A DNA stretch of 5,796 nt from a bacterium (GCA_027310505.1 DAIDAS010000422.1:1-5796), one strand, 5' to 3'; positions 1 through 4,847 are shown, numbered from the stretch's first letter. Notes: generated by a model not told the origin, from the sequence alone. Made by a program: numbers and translations.

Positions 1-75
1 ATCGTAGATATCCAGGTCAAAAACGGCATAGCATCCATTCAGTCCAAAGAACTAAATAAAGGGCTTTCAAGGTAA
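1..75 (+). CDS. Possible 3' end of an upstream gene (partial)
   Basis: The first frame is open from base 1 and ends at TAA (73-75), giving 24 residues that finish in KELNKGLSR. The stretch is too short to assign to a family, and another frame is also open for most of it, so a gene tail is only one reading. It lies on the same strand as the next gene, about 100 nt upstream of it. No convincing terminator follows. Confidence 0.25.
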   Translation: MVDIQVKNGIASIQSKELNKGLSR

Positions 76-177
76 TAAAACCCGTTCTTTTAGACTGAAG
101 CGGGGACCAGTCATCGAACCTAGTGTCACGGCTGGCAGTTACTGCACGGGTTGCGCCCGAACTATTTGGAGCAGACA

Positions 178-756
178 ATGCGCATCGACTTGCAAAAAAG
201 CAAACAAGTTCTTACGGACGCCTGCATCAGCCAGAAAGGCGAGGACTACTCCTCACGCCGAGCCTTTGGCATTCGTTTCCATCAGATATACAAGTTAAGA
301 TCCGATGGTTATTCATTTAAGCAAATTTCTGAGCTGCTGCAAATGGCCGGATTGAAACTTAGCAAATCAACTGTTGAAAGTTACTTCCGAGAACATTGCC
401 TAGAGGAAATGGAAAAATGTGCGCGGGAGATGGATGAGCAGATTGCAGTTCTCGTAAAGCTCACCAATTCCGACCCTGGCCTAGCCGTTCCACGCAAGGA
501 AGGCTTGCATTGCCGGGCATTAATGCCAGCCAAGCCACTCGCGAAGAGAGACGATGTCCCGGACGAAATATATCTGGATGGGGAGATGGAGCACCCTGCG
601 ATTCCTGGGCTTCTTCTAACCAAAGACGAGCGCCTTCATGGCGGGTATCTTGAAATGGTGGATAATGGTGAAACAAGGACGGAAACGACCAGTGAGAGAA
701 TCTTCCGTATAAAGTGGCAGAAGCCCGCACCTCCATTTTCTAGCCGATTTTCATAG
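178..756 (+). CDS. Unrecognised protein with a helix-turn-helix-like segment, accessory-element type
   Basis: This gene encodes 192 residues. I chose the ATG at 178 because GGAG (168-171) sits 6 nt upstream of it; the TTG at 151 has no such site. I do not recognise a named family. Residues about 35-75 look like a DNA-binding fold: a basic, aromatic helix, then GYSFKQISELLQMAG, a turn, and LSKSTVESYFRE. This 'reads the next site, strand-turn-helix' pattern is seen in small TraK-like or mobilisation-accessory proteins of plasmids and integrative elements. That resemblance is from memory and not a firm assignment. The next segment (about 74-95) is acidic and helical. The C-terminal half contains HPAIPGLLLTKDERLHGGYLE and ends in a proline-rich RIKWQKPAPP. 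Codon use is less GC-rich than in the operon at the right end of the window, which fits an acquired region. A DNA-binding role is inference. The frame stays open after the TAG stop (see findings). Confidence 0.7.
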   Translation: MRIDLQKSKQVLTDACISQKGEDYSSRRAFGIRFHQIYKLRSDGYSFKQISELLQMAGLKLSKSTVESYFREHCLEEMEKCAREMDEQIAVLVKLTNSDPGLAVPRKEGLHCRALMPAKPLAKRDDVPDEIYLDGEMEHPAIPGLLLTKDERLHGGYLEMVDNGETRTETTSERIFRIKWQKPAPPFSSRFS

Positions 757-982
757 CGCAGCGCGTCAGTATGTGTTCTTGAAACGCATAACATAACCAT
801 AAACATCCTCAATCCGGAAGAAATTAGTCACAAAGACGACCGTTCAACGCCAGAACTTACAGTCGCCCATGTGAAGCATAGAACATCGGCATCTAATGCA
901 ATATTAGATCTCGTTTCTTGGGGGGGCTAGTCTGGAGGGGACTAAAGGGGCTATTCTGGCATTCATTCAGAGGGAGGGTTGA
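757..982. other. Intergenic region with an open frame after the stop, a repeat copy and G-rich runs
   Basis: No separate start codon with a ribosome site is visible here. The frame of the preceding gene continues open for 57 codons after its TAG, to a second TAG at 928-930. A diverged copy of the AACCATAA repeat lies at 794-813. The last 60 bases are rich in G runs on the plus strand: G7 at 920-926, G4 at 937-940, G4 at 947-950 and GGGAGGG at 972-978. The last of these also serves as the ribosome site of the next gene. I could not place a confident promoter. Confidence 0.5.
923..959 (+). repeat. G-rich direct repeat, 24-bp period
   Basis: GGGGCTAGTCTGG (923-935) recurs as GGGGCTATTCTGG (947-959), 12 of 13 bases identical and exactly 24 bp apart, with a further GGGG (937-940) between them. 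The repeat lies 24 bp upstream of the start codon at 983, so it could be a regulator binding site for that gene. The G runs could also form a long-loop G-quadruplex in the non-template strand or the mRNA leader. Both roles are inference; only the repeat is seen directly. Confidence 0.55.
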
Positions 983-1501
983 ATGTTTGGACTAACGCTA
1001 AACGAGACATTGACGCTTGCTATCGCCGCATACGCTGCAGTCATTTCAACCTTCGTGCTTGGGTGGGATGCGTACAAGTGGCTCAATGAAGGTCCAAAAG
1101 TCCGTATAACCGCTCAGACGGGAATGAAGATCGTTGGTGGTGGGCAGATCGATACCAAGACGTATATATCTGCCACTGCGGTGAACTATGGCGACCGAGC
1201 CACAACAATCACGAACATGGGTTTTCTATACTACAGATCGTGGTTCACTGCGTACTTGCGGCGCAGCCAATCCGATCAAGCATTCATCATTACGACACCC
1301 TCGCAGGCTCAAGTCTTGCCTTTTAGGTTCGAGGCGGGGGCGCAGTGGATTGGCATGGCAATCCAGGACGAGGATATTGATAGGAAGATTCGCGAAGGCT
1401 ACCTTTTCGTTGTGCTGTATTGCTCGACGGCGGGTAAAGGCATTCGGTTTCGCTTACCTCCCCGTGAGCACTCGTTGGTTGCGGATGCTAATGCAGCATA
1501 A
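983..1501 (+). CDS. Hypothetical protein with one N-terminal membrane segment
   Basis: This gene encodes 172 residues. The start is well supported: GGGAGGG (972-978) lies a few bases before the ATG. Residues about 7-27 (TLTLAIAAYAAVISTFVLGW) form one hydrophobic helix without a clear signal-peptidase site, so the protein is probably anchored by its N terminus. The rest alternates polar and hydrophobic residues in a beta-rich pattern (VRITAQTG, KTYISATAVNYGDRATTITNMGF, FRFEAGAQWIGMAIQ, EGYLFVVLYCS), compatible with a small beta-sandwich domain. I see no catalytic motif. Similar short proteins with one TM helix and an 'N-G/D-R-x-x-T-I' strand are common as hypothetical proteins in bacterial accessory regions. 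That comparison is from general familiarity. The gene lies 32 nt upstream of the IHF-like gene on the same strand. Function unknown. Confidence 0.75.
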   Translation: MFGLTLNETLTLAIAAYAAVISTFVLGWDAYKWLNEGPKVRITAQTGMKIVGGGQIDTKTYISATAVNYGDRATTITNMGFLYYRSWFTAYLRRSQSDQAFIITTPSQAQVLPFRFEAGAQWIGMAIQDEDIDRKIREGYLFVVLYCSTAGKGIRFRLPPREHSLVADANAA

Positions 1502-1516
1502 GTTGTAATTGGTCGG

Positions 1517-1525
1517 TGATAAAAT
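1517..1525 (+). promoter_or_regulatory. Candidate extended -10 promoter element for the IHF-like gene
   Basis: TGATAAAAT (1517-1525) matches the extended -10 form TGnTAtAAT at all but one position. No -35 box is evident at the usual spacing, as expected for extended -10 promoters. A transcript starting about 7 nt downstream would begin at about 1532, within two bases of the ATG at 1534, giving a leaderless or nearly leaderless mRNA. The absence of any Shine-Dalgarno sequence before that ATG agrees with this. It is still only a motif match in an AT-rich gap. Confidence 0.35.
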
Positions 1526-1533
1526 TACAGTTT

Positions 1534-1836
1534 ATGACCCGCGCCGAACTAATCTCAAAGCTTTTAGAAAAGTTTCCCCAGCTCACTCACCCGGACGTTA
1601 ATCTTTCAGTCAAAGCCATTCTCGATGCCATGGCCAGCCACCTTGGAAGGCATGAACGCATCGAAATCAGAGGCTTCGGCAGCTTCAAGGTTAATGTGCG
1701 GCCTCCAAGGATTGGGCGCAATCCAAAGACCGGGGTGAAGGTAGAAATTCCTGCAAAGCCAGCGCCGCACTTCAAGCCTGGCGTAGAAATGCGAGAGCGC
1801 GTCGATTTTTATCCAGGTAGTTCTCAAAAACCATAA
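1534..1836 (+). CDS. Integration host factor beta-like DNA-bending protein (IHF/HU family), solitary copy
   Basis: The product is 100 residues and is recognisably IHF beta: N-terminal MTRAELISKLLEKFPQL, then helix VKAILDAMASHL, IEIRGFGSFKV (44-53), and the family signature through PPRIGRNPKTG (57-67). P64 is the proline that intercalates into DNA in this family. The protein ends HFKPGVEMRERVD plus a 9-residue tail (FYPGSSQKP). IHF bends DNA sharply and serves recombination, replication and transcription complexes in the nucleoid. The start at 1534 is chosen because IHF beta proteins begin MT(K/R)xELI; an in-frame GTG at 1516 would add six residues and has no better ribosome site. The chromosomal ihfB gene normally follows rpsA, which is absent here, so this is probably an extra, element-borne copy. 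Its positions around RPPRIGRNPKTGVKVEIPAK look more diverged than a housekeeping copy. The stop codon lies inside an inverted-repeat arm. Confidence 0.92.
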   Translation: MTRAELISKLLEKFPQLTHPDVNLSVKAILDAMASHLGRHERIEIRGFGSFKVNVRPPRIGRNPKTGVKVEIPAKPAPHFKPGVEMRERVDFYPGSSQKP

Positions 1837-1903
1837 GTGTCCTCAATACGCCGAAAACTAATCCCCAAGCCGCTCTCATTATGATCGAGGACATTTATGG
1901 TTT
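1828..1903. repeat. 20-bp inverted repeat carrying the stop codons of two convergent genes
   Basis: The left arm AAACCATAAGTGTCCTCAAT (1828-1847) and the reverse complement of the right arm, AAACCATAAATGTCCTCGAT (1903-1884), match at 18 of 20 positions around a 36-nt centre. The TAA inside CCATAA is the stop of the IHF-like gene (plus strand) in the left arm and of the antitoxin remnant (minus strand) in the right arm, and both proteins therefore end in KP. On the minus strand the stem runs straight into TTTTT, on the plus strand only into TTT, so a weak bidirectional terminator is possible. The stem is AT-rich and the loop is long, so a mobile-element repeat or a binding site is equally open. 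Confidence 0.8.
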
Positions 1904-2128
1904 ATCCGATTCCAGCGGACCTTGCATAATTAAATCGCTCACTGCCGGCACTGGCGCCATCGCATCCCACCCTGCCATATCAGCGGGCGGCGGAGCGTCT
2001 TGGTTGCACTGTACCAACAGATCAGCCAGTTTGTAGTGCGGCTTTGCGACGCGGAATGCAGAAGGATCGACTTCTACCGCATCGCCAATCGACGCGCCCA
2101 TTTGAGTCTGAATGTTTAGTTTCATCAT
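1895..2128 (-). pseudogene. MazE/PemI-type antitoxin remnant, DNA-binding hairpin deleted, no toxin
   Basis: This minus-strand frame of 77 residues starts MMKLNIQTQMGASIGDAVEVD and continues KPHYKLADLLVQCNQDAPPPADMAGWDAMAPV. The latter closely matches the toxin-binding C-terminal region of MazE/PemI antitoxins (YxLxDLLAQCDxxAPxPAD...WDAMxPVGRE). Family members begin M(K/E)LxIQKWGNSAAVRLP..., a swapped-hairpin segment that binds operator DNA. Here about 16-20 residues between MKLNIQ and TQMG, including the WGNS...RLP motif, are missing in frame. The usual PVGxE ending is replaced by PAVSDLIMQGPLESDKP. Two ATG codons (2128 and 2125) could start it; no strong ribosome site precedes either. The MazF toxin gene should follow on the minus strand below 1895, but the IHF-like gene lies there on the other strand. 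It may be a dead gene or a free-standing toxin-neutralising peptide; its expression is unknown. Confidence 0.7.
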
Positions 2129-2198
2129 GCTTAATTCACAGCGGAAATCTGCATTAGCTGCCGCACAAAAGAAATACTCCCAAGAATCGGAGCCCGCT

Positions 2199-2270
2199 CT
2201 CTGCCAGAGGAATTGCTTTCAGGCAGGGGTCATCCGTTGTTGGGAGTCAATACAAGGTACTCTGGCAGAG
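2199..2270. repeat. Pair of 11-bp palindromes in inverted orientation
   Basis: CTCTGCCAGAG (2199-2209) and CTCTGGCAGAG (2260-2270) are reverse complements of each other, and each is itself a near-palindrome with 5-bp arms. The similarity extends outward as GC-x-CTCTGCCAGAG-x-A on the inverted strand. Paired dyad sites 61 bp apart are the usual look of operators for a dimeric repressor, or they could fold into one long hairpin. No regulator gene lies next to them, so the role is open. Confidence 0.5.
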
Positions 2271-2434
2271 TGCTCGTGTCAAACATGAGCAAGAAATATC
2301 GCGTTACAGGCTTTTTTTCGAGGCCAGACATTGTGGGGAAAGGCAAGCCCATTTTAAGCGGCCTTACACCCCTCTATGTGGCGCCAACGACATCTTACCT
2401 TACCCAGCACCATAATCGTCATCAATAGAATTTG

Positions 2435-2460
2435 GCTTGATCAACTCATCCCCATCAAGC
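2435..2460. repeat. Hairpin with 7-bp perfect stem
   Basis: GCTTGAT (2435-2441) and ATCAAGC (2454-2460) are perfect inverted repeats around a 12-nt loop. No U tract follows on either strand, so a classical terminator is not supported. It lies about 25 bp from the first phased GAGAC repeat and could belong to the same protein-binding region. Confidence 0.4.
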
Positions 2461-2483
2461 AATTGGATCGGCCTCCTTCTGAC

Positions 2484-2555
2484 GGAGACTAATCAGAGAC
2501 ATCCAACGAATGAAAAAGTTAGAAAACTCTAGAAAATTGGAGACAAAACGGAGAC
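2484..2555 (+). repeat. Four phased GGAGAC-type repeats, candidate integrase arm sites
   Basis: GGAGAC occurs at 2484, 2539 and 2550, with AGAGAC at 2495. Start-to-start distances are 11, 44 and 11 bp, so all four fall on one 11-bp grid and one face of the DNA helix. The last pair reads TTGGAGACAAAACGGAGACA. Short direct repeats at one-helical-turn spacing beside a tRNA 3' end match the arm-type binding sites that tyrosine-recombinase integrases use next to their crossover site. The repeats are seen directly; the arm-site role is inference, because no integrase gene or second att copy is in the window. Confidence 0.6.
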
Positions 2556-2581
2556 ATTATGAATTGAAATATCATCAAAAA

Positions 2582-2602
2582 CTAAAGTTAAAGCAACTTT
2601 GG
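2582..2602. repeat. Small AT-rich inverted repeat near the tRNA end
   Basis: AAAGTT (2584-2589) and AACTTT (2595-2600) pair around a 5-nt loop and extend by one G-T and one C-G pair to 2582 and 2602. It lies about 40 bp from the tRNA 3' end, between the phased repeats and the presumed crossover. A small hairpin like this can arise by chance in AT-rich DNA. Confidence 0.3.
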
Positions 2603-2638
2603 AATTATATGCAACTACTTGTTTTTTAATGTGATACT

Positions 2639-2714
2639 TGGCGCCCCCGACACGAATCGAACGTGTGACCCTCCCCTTAGGAGGGGGATGCTCTATCCAC
2701 TGAGCTACGGAGGC
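2639..2714 (-). tRNA. tRNA-Arg with anticodon CCT, CCA encoded
   Basis: The minus strand folds into a complete 76-nt cloverleaf. The acceptor GCCTCCG pairs with CGGGGGC (one T-G pair), the D stem is GCTC/GAGC, the anticodon stem is TCCCC/GGGGA with loop CTCCTAA, the variable loop is GGGTC, and the T arm is ACACG-TTCGATT-CGTGT. Discriminator G and an encoded CCA follow. Anticodon CCT reads AGG. The gene is intact, as expected when an integrase restores the 3' end on insertion. Its 3' end faces the accessory region; its 5' end faces the peroxiredoxin operon, which is transcribed in the opposite direction from a 55-bp gap. Confidence 0.97.
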
Positions 2715-2723
2715 GAAATGCGC

Positions 2724-2738
2724 ATTTTAGCTTAAAAT
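2724..2738. promoter_or_regulatory. Palindrome holding candidate -10 boxes for tRNA-Arg and the peroxiredoxin operon
   Basis: ATTTTAGCTTAAAAT contains TAAAAT on both strands: 2733-2738 reading right and 2729-2724 reading left. The leftward box would start transcription close to 2717, two or three bases before the mature tRNA 5' end. The rightward box would start near 2745, giving a leader of about 25 nt that includes a T7 run and the AGGA (2756-2759) before the ATG. No good -35 box is present for either, so these are tentative. Confidence 0.35.
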
Positions 2739-2769
2739 AGGTTTTTTTCCGCTAAAGGATGCTGTCATC

Positions 2770-3303
2770 ATGAAAAGTACCTTTTTGCTGATTCTGGCCA
2801 CTATCTTGCTAATGTTGGGATGGCGCATGAGCCATGCCGGCGATTTGCCGCGCGCGGGCCAGCCAGCGCCGGCTTTCTCGCTTGTCGATCAGTCCCAGAC
2901 AATGCACTCCTTGAAAGACTACGCAGGGAAATGGGTTGTGCTTTACTTTTACCCCAAGGACGACACTCCCGGTTGCACCAAAGAAGCGTGCAGTTTTCGC
3001 GACGACCTGACACAACTTGAGAAATTGGGGGCACAAGTGATCGGCGTTAGCGTGGACGATAGCGATTCGCATGCAAAATTCGCCGCCAAATACCACCTGC
3101 CCTTCCCATTACTGGCTGACAAGAATGGTTCTGTGGCGGAAAGTTACGGCGCACTCAACAACCTCGGTATCATCAAGATCGCAAAACGTTACACTTTCCT
3201 GATTGATCCGCAGGGGAGGATTGCCAAAACATACCTGAGCGTGGATACCTCACGCCACTCACAAGAAATCATCGACGACCTGAAGAAGCTGATGCATCAA
3301 TGA
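2770..3303 (+). CDS. Exported thiol peroxidase, Bcp/PrxQ-type peroxiredoxin
   Basis: The enzyme reduces hydrogen peroxide and organic hydroperoxides to water and alcohols using a reactive cysteine that is then reset by a thioredoxin-like donor. The 177 residues begin with a signal peptide (MKSTFLLILATILLMLGWRMSHA, probable cut after A23), so the mature protein acts in the periplasm; ordinary Bcp proteins are cytoplasmic and about 155 residues. The thioredoxin-fold core follows: PAPAFSLVDQ (32-41), WVVLYFYPKDDTPGCTKEAC (55-74), VIGVSVDD (90-97), FPLLADKNG (112-120), RYTFLIDPQGRI (140-151). C69 in the TPGCT motif is the peroxidatic cysteine, and C74, five residues on, is the resolving cysteine in the PrxQ arrangement. 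R140 is the conserved active-site arginine. AGGA lies 10 nt before the ATG. The stop overlaps the start of the next gene (ATGA), so the two are translationally coupled. An extracytoplasmic thiol donor is implied but not in view. Confidence 0.93.
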   Translation: MKSTFLLILATILLMLGWRMSHAGDLPRAGQPAPAFSLVDQSQTMHSLKDYAGKWVVLYFYPKDDTPGCTKEACSFRDDLTQLEKLGAQVIGVSVDDSDSHAKFAAKYHLPFPLLADKNGSVAESYGALNNLGIIKIAKRYTFLIDPQGRIAKTYLSVDTSRHSQEIIDDLKKLMHQ

Positions 3304-4847
3304 CGACAAACGACACACCTACCGCGCTGGAGCGTCTGCTCGGCGCCATGCAGGACGATCAGTGCTTTCCCGCCCTCTCCGGCACCATCAGCGCAATCAA
3401 CCAGATCGTCGATTCCGAGTCGGAAAGCGCTGGCAAGCTGACCAAAGCCATCCTGCAGGATTTCGCCCTGACCAACAAGCTGCTGCGGCTGGTCAATACG
3501 GTGACCTATGGCCAGTTCGGCGGCAAGATCAACACCATCTCCAAGGCGGTGGTGATCCTTGGCTTTGAAACCGTGCGCAACGTTGCCACTGCGCTGATTT
3601 TGCTTGAGTTTCTGCAAAACAAGTCGCAGGCAACGCAGTTCCGTGACGAAGTGCTGTCATCGTTTCTCGCCGGATTGGTCGCCATGCAACTCTCGCATGG
3701 GCGCAATATTCGTGACACCGAAGAGGCCATGATCTGCGCCATGTTCCAGAATCTTGGCAAGCTTCTCAGCACCATCTATTTCTTCGATGAAAGCCAGGAG
3801 ATCGCGGCCCTGGCATCAGAGGGCATGAACGAATCGCAGGCTTCGCATAAAGTGCTTGGTATCAGCTATAACGAGCTGGGTATCAACATCGCTAAAAGCT
3901 GGAATTTTCCAGACCGGCTGCAAACCGGCATGCGGAAAATTACCGGCGACAAGGTCAGAAAGCCGCGAGATGAACTGGATCACCTCAACATCACGGTCAA
4001 CCTGGCCAACGAGTTATGCATGATCGCAGCCAGCACTCCGATCGAAGAAAAAGATCAGGCGCTTGACCAGTTGATCGATCGCTACCGGGATGCGGTCAGG
4101 GTCAACGCGCAACAGCTGAACAAGGCCCTGGAACATGGCATGGAAGAAATCAGCATACGCGCTGCCATTCTCAACCTGCCTACTTCCAACAGCCCGCTGC
4201 TGAAAACCGTGTCGCATTGGAACGGCGACGAAAATCCGTCCGAGACAACACCGATAGACGATGATGGGATGGACGGCATCACCGCACTGGATCTGGTTGC
4301 CGAGCAGAACAACGAGAGCGAGGCCGTCAAGGTTGATCCGGAAGCCATCCTCGGCGACGGCATCCAGGACGTCACGAACACCCTGGTCGCCGAATACAAC
4401 CTCAACGACGTACTGCAAATGGTGCTGGAAACCATGTTCCGCGGCATGCGTTTCAATCGTATCCTGGCTTTTGTGCGGGATGCAAAGACCAATACCATGC
4501 GTGCCCGTTTTGGTTTTGGCAAAGGCATCGACACGCTGCTGCCAAAATTACACTTCCCTTTGAAATTCGAACCGGATGTATTTCACGTCGCGCTGGAGAA
4601 AGGGGTGGATATCGTCATCGAGAATGTCGCAGCAGAAAATATCTCCTCCAAAATTCCCGCGTGGTACCGCGACGCCGTCAACGCAGAATGTTTTCTGCTG
4701 CTGCCCGTCATGATCAACAACAAGGCCATCGGGGTCATCTACGCCGACATGCAGACAGCCAACAGCCTGCAGGTCACGCCACGCCAGCTCAGCCTGTTGC
4801 GTACGTTGCGTAATCAGGCGGTGCTGGCCATCAAGCAGAAACAATAA
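3300..4847 (+). CDS. HDOD-GAF domain signalling protein
   Basis: The product is a cytoplasmic protein of 515 residues with no signal peptide or membrane segment. Residues about 15-215 are an HDOD domain: FPALSGTISAINQIV, then ILQDFALTNKLLRLVNTVTYG...INTISKAVVILGFETVRNVA (51-96), the family hallmark. HDOD domains are HD-superfamily folds that lack the metal-binding HD pair. Here the usual HDxGK position reads FQNLGK (149-154), so no phosphohydrolase activity is expected. A helical stretch (225-295) and an acidic, probably flexible linker (about 303-345) lead to a GAF domain (about 350-512) with VLQMVLETMFRGMRFNRILAF, FHVALEKGVDIVIENV and AECFLLLPVMINNKAIGVIYAD. GAF domains bind small ligands or cyclic nucleotides; the ligand here is unknown. 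Its ATG lies inside the peroxiredoxin stop (ATGA), with only a weak ribosome site, so coupling is likely. A second HDOD gene follows 11 nt later. A role in regulation by protein contact is inference. Confidence 0.9.
   Translation: MTTNDTPTALERLLGAMQDDQCFPALSGTISAINQIVDSESESAGKLTKAILQDFALTNKLLRLVNTVTYGQFGGKINTISKAVVILGFETVRNVATALILLEFLQNKSQATQFRDEVLSSFLAGLVAMQLSHGRNIRDTEEAMICAMFQNLGKLLSTIYFFDESQEIAALASEGMNESQASHKVLGISYNELGINIAKSWNFPDRLQTGMRKITGDKVRKPRDELDHLNITVNLANELCMIAASTPIEEKDQALDQLIDRYRDAVRVNAQQLNKALEHGMEEISIRAAILNLPTSNSPLLKTVSHWNGDENPSETTPIDDDGMDGITALDLVAEQNNESEAVKVDPEAILGDGIQDVTNTLVAEYNLNDVLQMVLETMFRGMRFNRILAFVRDAKTNTMRARFGFGKGIDTLLPKLHFPLKFEPDVFHVALEKGVDIVIENVAAENISSKIPAWYRDAVNAECFLLLPVMINNKAIGVIYADMQTANSLQVTPRQLSLLRTLRNQAVLAIKQKQ

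Larger units (their letters stand above)
2129..2638. other. Gene-poor, AT-rich flank between the antitoxin remnant and tRNA-Arg
   Basis: I see no convincing gene in this 510-base stretch. A frame from TTG 2213 (or ATG 2285) to 2428 is open but lacks a proper ribosome site and resembles nothing I know. The stretch contains an inverted pair of an 11-bp palindrome (2199-2270), a weak copy of the AACCATAA repeat (2407-2426), a 7-bp hairpin (2435-2460), four phased GAGAC repeats (2484-2555) and a small hairpin (2582-2602). Its base composition falls toward AT as it approaches the tRNA, and it ends directly at the tRNA 3' CCA. That is the position where tRNA-targeting integrases join element DNA to the chromosome. 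Confidence 0.6.

Noticed and set aside
149..154. Possible active HD phosphohydrolase in the HDOD-GAF protein (positions given are residues)
   Set aside because: The HD pair is replaced by QN in FQNLGK, so the metal site is absent.
151..177. TTG at 151 as start of the first protein
   Set aside because: GGAG at 168-171 is well spaced for the ATG at 178, and the nine extra residues have no support.
1516..1533. GTG at 1516 as start of the IHF-like protein
   Set aside because: It would add MIKLQF before the conserved MTRAELI start of the family and has no ribosome site of its own; the ATG at 1534 matches the family N terminus.
1828..1903. Inverted repeat as an integron attC site after a gene cassette
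   Set aside because: The length and position after a stop fit, but the RYYYAAC and GTTRRRY core boxes are not at the arm ends and the neighbouring gene is on the opposite strand.
2213..2428. Open frame of 71 codons (TTG start) or 47 codons (ATG 2285)
   Set aside because: The TTG has its only purine-rich stretch one base away, the ATG has no clear ribosome site, the product has no recognisable features, and the frame covers palindromes and a T7 run. It is treated as non-coding.
1..2638. CRISPR array in the accessory region
   Set aside because: The repeats present are short and irregularly spaced, with no regular repeat-spacer pattern and no cas genes.
4014..4844. Long minus-strand open frames opposite the HDOD-GAF gene
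   Set aside because: They are shadows of a GC-rich coding strand with clear HDOD and GAF motifs; their translations show no family resemblance or ribosome sites.
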